Part shown: positions 16,917-21,798 of the stretch, one piece after another
Position numbering within the stretch: position 1 is the stretch's first letter
Layout of the letters: every line of letters starts with the position of its first letter
NCBI GenBank assembly: GCA_910579155.1
Contig: CAJTTS010000054.1
Location: 1-21,798, forward strand
DNA from: an uncultured Oscillospiraceae bacterium
GTDB lineage: Bacteria > Bacillota_A > Clostridia > Oscillospirales > Oscillospiraceae
Direction of reading: 5' to 3'
DNA length: 21,798 nucleotides
The notes under the pieces: model-generated
Database searches by the model: none
Told to the model about the DNA's origin: nothing
Seen by the model: only the letters and a program-made list of their open reading frames with translations
Made by a program: the position numbers and the translations under genes

Positions 16917-18386
16917 ATGGCACGCACTAAGAAAGAACTGAAAGACCAGGTCCCTGCTGAAGAGCCGATGGCCGGCGAAGGTGTTGCTCCTGAGGGCGAA
17001 GCTCTGAGGACGGACTCCGCTGCTGAGCAGAAAGAAATCTCTGCTGGCAGCCTGTCCGACCTGGAACTGGCACACACGGGCACACTGGACCCGGACGCCC
17101 CCCAGACTGGGACTGAGGCGAGGGAAATGGGAGAGATGCTCCCGGGGTCTGGCCCCAAACCGGCGCTGGGCATCGAAGGCGGCACTTCAGGGGAGCCTTC
17201 CCCCCAGACTGGCTTTGAATCCGAGCTGCACGCAGCTGCTGAAGCCGGTATCCCCAAGACTGAGACTGAGCAGACCATCGGCGGGCAGCCGCCTGAAGGG
17301 GAGCCGGGCGCTGGTGGCGACGCCCTCAATGAAGCGGGGGCCGTGGGAGCTGTGGCACCGCCCTTCTATATGCAGCCGCCGGAGCCTGCTGATGCTGGTC
17401 AGACCGGGGAAACCGACCCGGAAGATCCCGAAGGCGGGCTGAAGCAGGCGGCGGGTGCGCGTCCCAAGCTGCGGATGCCCCGGCGGCGCGGCCCCCGGGT
17501 GGTGTCCATTGATGCCGAACGCACAGTGGAAACCGAGAACGATAAGCTGCGCAATGACCTGCTGGACCTGGTAGAGTCCTTTAAGGGGAAGAAGATCCTC
17601 ACCGGCACCATCCAGGGCGTGGAGCGGCTGGCCAGCAATCCGGAGATTTGCTATGCTGTCACCTACCATGGCGACTTCAAGATTATCATCCCGGTATTGG
17701 ACGCCATTGAGGAACCCGAAGACTACCGCGACCAGCCCAAGGGCGATGTGCTCCACTACCTGCTCAATAAGCGGCTGGGCGCTGAGGTGGATTACATCGT
17801 CAAGCGCATTGACCAGGAAGGCGGGGTTGTGGCAGCCAGCCGGTTGGAGGCGATGGCACTGAAGCGCCGGGAGTATTACTTCCGTACTGACCGGGACGGC
17901 AACTATCAGATCTACGAAGGCATCCGCGCCGAGGCCCGGGTGGTGTCCGTCATCCGAGCGGGCATCTTTGTGGACCTGTTCGGCGCCGAGTGTTACATCC
18001 CGCTCCGTGAGCTGTCCTACCAGCGCTGGGTGGACGCCGCCAGCCACTACCAGCCTGGCCAGCGTGTCCTGGTGAAGGTGCTGGAGGTGGACCGCTCCGA
18101 CCGCAACAAGCCCCGTGTAACCGCCTCCGTCAAGCAGGCCAGTGAAAACCCCTATGAAAAGGCCCTCAAAAAGTATGCGGTGGGCAACCGATATGTGGGC
18201 ACCGTCAGCCTGGTGGATCTCAGCGGCGTGTTTGTGTCCCTGGACGGCGGCATCGACTGCCTGTGTACCCACCCCAAGCGTGGCCGCCCGCCCCGCGGCG
18301 CCCGTGTCACGGTCCGAATCCTGGGCATCAACAACGAGAGCAACCGCATCTGGGGCGTCATCACCCATATGTCCACCACCCGGTAA
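16917..18386 (+). CDS. Multi-S1-domain RNA-binding protein with acidic disordered N-terminus
   Basis: A 489-residue protein starting at ATG 16917 behind AAAGGAGG. Residues 1-180 are low-complexity, acidic and Gly/Pro/Ala/Glu-rich; a basic patch (PRRRGPR, 188-194) follows. Three S1-type OB folds can be drawn: a degenerate one at about 224-305 (KKILTGTIQGVERL), one at 335-407 (EARVVSVIRAGIFVDLFGAECYIP) and one at 423-485 (GNRYVGTVSLVDLSGVFVSLDGG). S1 domains bind single-stranded RNA, as in ribosomal protein S1 and YugI-type proteins, so mRNA binding or translational control is likely. It is GC-richer than its neighbours and sits alone between two terminators. A role in conjugation is unknown. 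The window gives no clear promoter for it. Confidence 0.8.
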   Translation: MARTKKELKDQVPAEEPMAGEGVAPEGEALRTDSAAEQKEISAGSLSDLELAHTGTLDPDAPQTGTEAREMGEMLPGSGPKPALGIEGGTSGEPSPQTGFESELHAAAEAGIPKTETEQTIGGQPPEGEPGAGGDALNEAGAVGAVAPPFYMQPPEPADAGQTGETDPEDPEGGLKQAAGARPKLRMPRRRGPRVVSIDAERTVETENDKLRNDLLDLVESFKGKKILTGTIQGVERLASNPEICYAVTYHGDFKIIIPVLDAIEEPEDYRDQPKGDVLHYLLNKRLGAEVDYIVKRIDQEGGVVAASRLEAMALKRREYYFRTDRDGNYQIYEGIRAEARVVSVIRAGIFVDLFGAECYIPLRELSYQRWVDAASHYQPGQRVLVKVLEVDRSDRNKPRVTASVKQASENPYEKALKKYAVGNRYVGTVSLVDLSGVFVSLDGGIDCLCTHPKRGRPPRGARVTVRILGINNESNRIWGVITHMSTTR

Positions 18387-18419
18387 CAGGGCAAATGGAC
18401 CTATCCAGGCAGTAAATAC

Positions 18420-18452
18420 AGGAGGACCGCCACGCACGGCGGTCCTCCTTGC
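18420..18452 (+). terminator. Hairpin terminator after the S1 gene
   Basis: AGGAGGACCGCC (18420-18431) pairs perfectly with GGCGGTCCTCCT (18438-18449), 12 pairs around a six-base loop, followed by a short TGCATT rather than a long T-run. It probably ends the S1 transcript, less efficiently than a canonical terminator. Confidence 0.65.
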
Positions 18453-18499
18453 ATTCCCAAACTCATTTAAGCTATTGCAGATTGGAGCTGATGCTATTT

Positions 18500-19060
18500 A
18501 TGTGCAAATCGAAGAAGCGGACATACCGGCACTGGGCCACTTTGCTGCTTGCAGTCGTCCTCTCGCTGGCCCTGGCCCCCGCCGCCTTGGCGGACACCGG
18601 CGATACCACCCCAAAGATAACCCAGCAGCCCGACCAACTGGTACTGCAGCTTGGCGCCCGTTGGGCCGGTGTGGAGTTTGAACTCCGGACGGATGCCGGA
18701 GTGTTCCCCGCCCCCGTTGTGGTGGATGAAAGCGGTGTGCTGCGGATGGATCTGGGAGGCAGCACCACCTATACCCTGAGCTGTATTGAGTCCTCCGTCC
18801 CCATACCTGGCCCAGCGGCAAGCGAGGCACCCGACAGTGAGCCTACACCCCCTATAGACAATACTCCTGTGCAGCAGCCGCCTCAGACATCGGAGCCGGA
18901 ACCTGCGCCTGCACCCAGCCAGCAGAGCATTCCCCTTGTCCCGTTGATGGTATTTCTGATCGGGCTCGCGGCGATAGGCGGCGGGATGATCGTCTATTGG
19001 GTATTGAAACGCCGTCAGCAGGACTCCTACGATGAATGGGCGGATGACGAGGTGGAATAA
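18500..19060 (+). CDS. Small signal-peptide, single-pass membrane protein
   Basis: A 186-residue protein of unknown family. ATG 18500 is chosen because GGAG (18484-18487) gives a workable 12-base spacing; ATG 18491 is an in-frame alternative only three bases from that site. Residues 1-31 form a signal peptide (KSKKRTYRHW, then a Leu/Ala-rich core, ALA-D cleavage). A small extracellular domain (about 35-100, with KITQQP and GVEFELRTDAGVF) is followed by a Pro/Glu/Ser-rich stalk (103-143), one transmembrane helix (about 146-168) and an acidic cytoplasmic tail (YDEWADDEVE). It could present the extracellular domain near the transfer channel, but this is not shown. Confidence 0.7.
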   Translation: MCKSKKRTYRHWATLLLAVVLSLALAPAALADTGDTTPKITQQPDQLVLQLGARWAGVEFELRTDAGVFPAPVVVDESGVLRMDLGGSTTYTLSCIESSVPIPGPAASEAPDSEPTPPIDNTPVQQPPQTSEPEPAPAPSQQSIPLVPLMVFLIGLAAIGGGMIVYWVLKRRQQDSYDEWADDEVE

Positions 19061-19094
19061 CCTCCACCTCCCTCCGGGGAGTATCCTAATAGTG

Positions 19095-19370
19095 TCAAAT
19101 TCCTGCCAAACGGTCACCATCGCCTAGCCCAGTGTAAAGATACCCCTCCAACACCTCGTCTACGGCAAGTTGTACCCGTTCATCTGTCTGCGCGGATAGG
19201 GATACAGCCAGGGAGATCACGTCCACCAGGCCGCGCCTGGCCAGCGGCCGCGGATCGTATTTCCATATCTCTAACTCAGTATAATCCTGTTCAATGCTCC
19301 ATGCGGGATCCACCAACTCCAGACTGTTCTGAATGTCCCTAAGAGAGCATTTGCCTTCACCTCGAAAGAA
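19095..19370 (-). pseudogene. Minus-strand remnant of a protein with an IWKYDP...DERV motif
   Basis: Reading minus, an open frame of about 91 codons from 19370 to the stop at 19095 has no ATG or GTG with a ribosome binding site; the only start is a TTG at 19316. The sequence looks protein-like rather than random (RGEGKCSLRDIQ, LEIWKYDPRPLARRGLVDVISLAVSL, TDERVQLAVDEVLEG). I recall similar C-terminal tails on longer proteins but cannot name the family. The N-terminal part is missing, so this is probably the C-terminal debris of a gene lost during element rearrangement. It is the only candidate on the minus strand. Confidence 0.4.
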
Positions 19371-19431
19371 TTATAACATGCCAAATGTTAGCGTTCAATA
19401 TTTTCGTTACGATTAAATTCGGCAATATTCC

Positions 19432-19484
19432 TCGCCCGCGCCGCCCCCATACTGACTTTGCTCTCCCATACTGACTTCGGGCGA
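19432..19484. repeat. Direct repeats inside an inverted repeat upstream of the RNA promoter
   Basis: CCCATACTGACTT occurs at 19446-19458 and again at 19465-19477, 19 bases apart. The pair is flanked by TCGCCCG (19432-19438) and its inverse CGGGCGA (19478-19484). The block ends 38 bases before the -35 element at 19522. The layout fits binding sites for a regulator or an iteron-like locus. Confidence 0.6.
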
Positions 19485-19521
19485 AAAAGTGTGAATAATA
19501 TGTGTATTTTCGATATTTTTA

Positions 19522-19550
19522 TTGACTTTTTGGGAGAAATGTGTTAATCT
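19522..19550 (+). promoter_or_regulatory. Sigma-A-type promoter for the structured RNA
   Basis: TTGACT at 19522-19527 and TAATCT at 19545-19550 are separated by 17 bases in an AT-rich stretch. Transcription would begin near 19557, a few bases before the closing stem of the RNA domain at 19561. Confidence 0.65.
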
Positions 19551-19693
19551 ATATCCATAGCAAGACCTTGCGCTCAGGCTTTCGGTACGTCGAGACATCT
19601 CAGCGTCAGACCCATTAAAATGGATGGGGAACCGTTACGGACCTGTGTGCTTTGACAGGTCCACACGGCGCAGGTCTTGTTCTAACAATATGT

Positions 19694-19805
19694 AGCCGAG
19701 AGGTTGCTGAAATACAGTACAGAGTCAATGGCTGGATGAGACACCACTATTCCAGCGCTTGATTCTGTGCTGTCTTTTTTAGCGGCCTCTCGGCTTTTCG
19801 TTTTC
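19694..19805 (+). terminator. Outer stem and second T-tract enclosing the inner terminator
   Basis: AGCCGAGAGGTTGCT (19694-19708) pairs over 15 positions with AGCGGCCTCTCGGCT (19781-19795), including two G-U pairs, and TTTTCGTTTT follows. The 3' strand is transcribed only if the inner terminator is passed, so the two hairpins act in sequence. Confidence 0.6.
19714..19780 (+). terminator. Inner intrinsic terminator of the RNA
   Basis: ACAGTACAGAGTCAA (19714-19728) pairs over 15 positions with TTGATTCTGTGCTGT (19759-19773), including two G-U pairs; GCTGGA/TCCAGC (19731-19756) extends it. CTTTTTT follows at once (19774-19780), a typical T-tract. Confidence 0.75.
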
Positions 19806-19843
19806 CTCGCAAGGGGGGATCCGGCGCCCAGAGGAAGCTGACT

Positions 19844-20359
19844 ATGGAGGATTTGACAGTGAAGAAGAGTAAACGAACAAAATCCACCCTGCCCGCAGCA
19901 GGATGCAAGCTGTACTGCCACTGCGGCCGACCGGCGGTTCTGCGTGACGCGAAGGAGGTGTGCAGGACTCGCCGTGAAGGGGAGAAAGCCTATGTCTGTT
20001 CAGGATACCCGGCCTGCGATTCTTTCGTATTGGCACATCCAGGTACGCTGGAGCCCATGGGCAGTCTGGCCGGGCCAGAACTGCGCAGGCTCAGGTTCGA
20101 GGCCCACAGGCTGTTCGGCCAACTCCATAAGGCAGGGATCATGACAAAGCGGCAGTCCTATCAGTGGCTTGCCCAGATCGTACACGCCCCTATGTCCCAC
20201 GCTCATATCGGGCACCTGGGCGAGTACTACTGCAAAGAAGTGATCCGGGAAAGCGAAGGGCTGCTGAAGAAAAACCAACTTCCTGAAAAAGGGACACATA
20301 AAGACAAAGGAGGTATTCAGAATGTTGGCGCTTACACCGCAAGAGCAGGCGCGAGTTGA
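19844..20359 (+). CDS. DUF3268-like zinc-ribbon protein
   Basis: A 171-residue protein matching the pattern of DUF3268 zinc-finger-containing proteins: a CxC cluster (C25, C27, with C21 nearby), then PAVLRDA, YVCSGYPACDSFV (C52, C58), HPGTLEPMGSLA, ELRRLRFEAHRLF and AHIGHLGEYYC. The known family usually has CPYCG; here the first knuckle is YCHCG, so C21 or C25 may serve as the fourth ligand. ATG 19844 has AGAGGAAG upstream; GTG 19859 with GGAGG upstream is an alternative. The last 38 bases overlap the sigma-factor gene. It is first in the cluster after the structured RNA. Function unknown; nucleic-acid binding is likely. Confidence 0.8.
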   Translation: MEDLTVKKSKRTKSTLPAAGCKLYCHCGRPAVLRDAKEVCRTRREGEKAYVCSGYPACDSFVLAHPGTLEPMGSLAGPELRRLRFEAHRLFGQLHKAGIMTKRQSYQWLAQIVHAPMSHAHIGHLGEYYCKEVIRESEGLLKKNQLPEKGTHKDKGGIQNVGAYTARAGAS

Positions 20360-20858
20360 GGAGAACATGGGTCTGGTAGGAATGGTGCTCAGGGACTATG
20401 TCCATACGCCCCCGCCCGGCAGTGTTTATACTGAGGAGGATCTTTATCAGATCGGCTGCATTGGGCTGTGCAAGGCTGTGCAGACGGACAAGGCCGGACA
20501 TAGCGCCGCATTCTCCACATACGCCAGTCGGTTGATCCGCAACGAGATTTACGACGCGCTGGAGTATTCCACCCGCCATAGTCGGGAACAGGCAACAGAC
20601 CCAGACGACCTGCCCCATGTACGGCTGGACGACGAATTGGAGCAGCACATGCTGTGCGGGGCGCTGTTCGATCAGCTCGACAGGGCGGAGGCCACGGCGG
20701 CAGGGACAACGGCCAAAGGCATCCGGGCAATCCGCCTGCTGGCCCAAGGTTATACTAACCGGGAGATCGGCGAGCAGTTCCATGCCCCGGCCAACCATGT
20801 GACCGCCTGGGTGGCCAAGGCCCGGAAGCACCTTGCTGCAATGGCGATGGCCACATGA
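20322..20858 (+). CDS. Sigma-70 family sigma factor
   Basis: A 178-residue protein with a region 2-like core at about 36-85 (EEDLYQIGCIGLCKAV, FSTYASRLIRNEIYDAL) and a region 4-like helix-turn-helix at about 133-172 (RAIRLLAQGYTNREIGEQF). It would direct host RNA polymerase to particular promoters. AAAGGAGG precedes ATG 20322, which lies inside the end of the DUF3268-like gene, so the two are coupled. No anti-sigma factor is seen. It is short and lacks regions 1 and 3, as in many mobile-element sigma-like factors. Its target promoters are unknown. Confidence 0.82.
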   Translation: MLALTPQEQARVEENMGLVGMVLRDYVHTPPPGSVYTEEDLYQIGCIGLCKAVQTDKAGHSAAFSTYASRLIRNEIYDALEYSTRHSREQATDPDDLPHVRLDDELEQHMLCGALFDQLDRAEATAAGTTAKGIRAIRLLAQGYTNREIGEQFHAPANHVTAWVAKARKHLAAMAMAT

Positions 20859-20884
20859 GGATTTGATATTGAGGAGGAAATTTC

Positions 20885-21592
20885 GTGACTAAGCAGAAAA
20901 CAACGCACCCCTTCCCCTACAATCTTGTCTGTGATGTGTTCGGAAGATCGGTGCCTCCCGAGAAGCTTCCCCCGGACATTGATGAAAGCGTTGAGTATGT
21001 GCTGGAAAATATGATGCCGGAGCGGGATGCGTTTATCCTGATCCTGCGGTATCTGAGGAATATGAGCAATCGGGAGATCGCCGCCTACTATGGGCTGAGC
21101 AACGCACGTATCCATCAGATTATTTGCAAGGCGCATCGGAAATTGCGGCATCCCAGCCGTTCTAAATACCTCTTGGACGGCTGCGCCAAGGTTGCACAGG
21201 AAATGCCAGTATTGCCAAGGGAGCAGGTCCCCACTGCTCTGCCTGCTGATCCGAGGCCTGACGAACCGCTTACGGACATTACGGACGTACATATCCGGAT
21301 AGACGCTATTATGGCTCGCGGCGGCCTGAACCGGATTGAGTGGCTGGGCCTGCCGATACGGGCATATAACTGCCTGGTGACCAGCCGGGTTGAGAATGTA
21401 TGGCAGTTGTGCTTATTGTCGCCGGCCGATCTGCTTCAGATCAAGAACCTGGGCGCCGAAACACTGGCCACCATTCAGGAGAAGCTATATGCGCACAATC
21501 TCGTGCTGGACGATGGCACGATGGGAATTGATGATCAGACGTGGGACTATGCTGAACAACGCTATGCGGCCTTGGCCGTGCATAGCAGATAG
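20885..21592 (+). CDS. Sigma region 4 helix-turn-helix fused to an alpha-CTD-like domain
   Basis: A 235-residue protein starting at GTG 20885 behind GAGGAGG. Residues 46-90 form a sigma region 4-type helix-turn-helix (ERDAFILILRYL, SNREIAAYYGLSNARIHQII, HRKLRH). A linker of about 60 residues follows. Residues 153-206 resemble the C-terminal domain of RNA polymerase alpha, with the helix-hairpin-helix pattern RAYNCL...LLSPADLLQIKNLGAETL. Alpha-CTD binds UP-element DNA and activators, so this fusion could bind two promoter sites at once as an activator or as a partner of the upstream sigma factor. No region 2 is present, so it is unlikely to be a full sigma factor. A strong terminator follows. 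Both domain calls are from motif reading. Confidence 0.78.
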   Translation: MTKQKTTHPFPYNLVCDVFGRSVPPEKLPPDIDESVEYVLENMMPERDAFILILRYLRNMSNREIAAYYGLSNARIHQIICKAHRKLRHPSRSKYLLDGCAKVAQEMPVLPREQVPTALPADPRPDEPLTDITDVHIRIDAIMARGGLNRIEWLGLPIRAYNCLVTSRVENVWQLCLLSPADLLQIKNLGAETLATIQEKLYAHNLVLDDGTMGIDDQTWDYAEQRYAALAVHSR

Positions 21593-21615
21593 GCCCAGTT
21601 GACCATCATAAAAGA

Positions 21616-21660
21616 AGTGGGATACCCACCGGCACATGCCGAGGGGTATCCCGCTTTTTT
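21616..21660 (+). terminator. Strong intrinsic terminator of the sigma-factor cluster
   Basis: AGTGGGATACCC (21616-21627) pairs with GGGTATCCCGCT (21644-21655), with an additional CGGC/GCCG stem in the loop and TTTTTT immediately after. Confidence 0.88.
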
Positions 21661-21733
21661 GCGTTTTAGGGCAGGTATTTTCAATTCTTCTCCCTCGCTC
21701 ATGGCAGCAAGTCAAAAAACTGGTAAATGTGTG

Positions 21734-21762
21734 TTGAAAATTGTCCTTCTTTGACCTATAAT
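21734..21762 (+). promoter_or_regulatory. Near-consensus promoter for a gene beyond the right edge
   Basis: TTGAAA (21734-21739) and a perfect TATAAT (21757-21762) are spaced by 17 bases. The predicted transcription start is at about 21769. Confidence 0.8.
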
Positions 21763-21770
21763 AAAGCACA

Positions 21771-21789
21771 GGATAATACGAAATTATCC
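21771..21789. promoter_or_regulatory. Palindromic probable operator at the transcription start
   Basis: GGATAAT (21771-21777) and ATTATCC (21783-21789) form a 7-base inverted repeat with a five-base centre, at the predicted start of transcription. A repressor bound here would block the promoter just upstream. Confidence 0.5.
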
Positions 21790-21798
21790 AAAGTTAAA

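Larger units (their letters stand above)
19557..19805 (+). ncRNA. Structured leader or small RNA with nested terminators
   Basis: About 250 bases with dense pairing and no coding frame on this strand. Domain 1 is closed by CAAGACCTTGCGC (19561-19573) with GCGCAGGTCTTG (19668-19679), 12 pairs with one bulged T. Inside are CGTCGAG/CTCAGCG (19588-19605, one mismatch), CCCAT/ATGGG (19611-19628), and GGACCTGT/ACAGGTCC (19639-19662) flanked by CCGT/ACGG. Domain 2 (19694-19795) is one long interrupted hairpin. The element begins at a promoter and ends in T-tracts, 38 bases before the DUF3268-like gene. It may be a riboswitch-like leader controlling the sigma-factor genes or a separate small RNA. I could not match it to a known riboswitch class from conserved core sequences. 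Confidence 0.6.

Noticed and set aside
17187..18437. 416-codon minus-strand open frame opposite the S1 gene
   Set aside because: The plus-strand frame has clear S1 domains and a strong ribosome binding site; the minus frame is His/Gly/Val-rich shadow sequence and crosses a terminator.
19432..19484. Reading the repeat cluster as oriT
   Set aside because: The repeats are short, no relaxase is encoded nearby and no known nick-site sequence is recognised; a regulator-binding region fits the adjacent promoter better.
19557..19680. Assigning the RNA domain to a known riboswitch
   Set aside because: None of the conserved cores I can recall for common classes or the T-box motif is present, so a class name would be a guess.

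Overview
The window reads as an internal piece of a Firmicutes-type integrative and conjugative element (ICE), probably from a gut Clostridia/Oscillospiraceae-like host. The inference rests on strong GGAGG-type ribosome binding sites, TTGACT/TATAAT-type promoters, moderately high GC, a Gram-positive isopeptide (SpaA/Cna-B) adhesin, and a Gram-positive minimal type IV secretion set (TrbL/VirB6-like, NlpC/P60 hydrolase, PrgI-like, VirB4, VirD4) with no outer-membrane components. No integrase, relaxase, tRNA gene or CRISPR array is visible; the element continues on both sides. All convincing intact genes are on the + strand.

Layout. 1-54: the 3' end (domains V/VI) of what looks like a group II intron, ending exactly where a SpaA-repeat adhesin reading frame resumes. 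55-3697: the adhesin, about eleven SpaA modules, broken by a one-base frameshift near 1006-1010 and ending in LPRTGY. 3766-10697: mating-pore genes (TrbL-like membrane protein, membrane-anchored NlpC/P60 peptidoglycan hydrolase, PrgI-like protein, VirB4 ATPase), tightly packed with one 125-base overlap. 10721-14737: accessory genes, often overlapping: an HD-GYP-like protein, a DUF5697-like protein, a RusA-fold-like protein, a 61-residue basic protein, a Replic_Relax-like protein with a PD...ExK motif, a hypothetical protein, and a YdbC/PC4 ssDNA-binding protein. 14795-16822: VirD4-type coupling protein followed by a terminator. 16917-18386: a protein with about three S1 domains, bracketed by terminators. 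18500-19060: a small secreted/membrane-anchored protein.

19061-19843 has no intact gene. It holds a decayed minus-strand reading frame, a cluster of direct and inverted repeats, a good promoter, and about 250 bases predicted to form an elaborate RNA: a closed multibranched domain followed by two nested terminator hairpins. Immediately downstream is a three-gene regulatory cluster (DUF3268 zinc-ribbon protein, a sigma-70-like factor, and a protein joining a sigma region 4 helix-turn-helix to an RNA polymerase alpha-CTD-like domain), closed by a strong terminator. The last bases hold a near-consensus promoter with a palindromic operator for a gene to the right.

How it may work together: the adhesin would contact recipient cells, the NlpC/P60 protein would open peptidoglycan, and TrbL-like/PrgI/VirB4 would form the channel to which VirD4 delivers DNA. 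YdbC/PC4, the RusA-like and Replic_Relax-like proteins may handle DNA before transfer. The leader RNA and two sigma-like proteins are the most likely control module for the element and the most interesting part of the window. All assignments come from reading the sequence; no database search was run.
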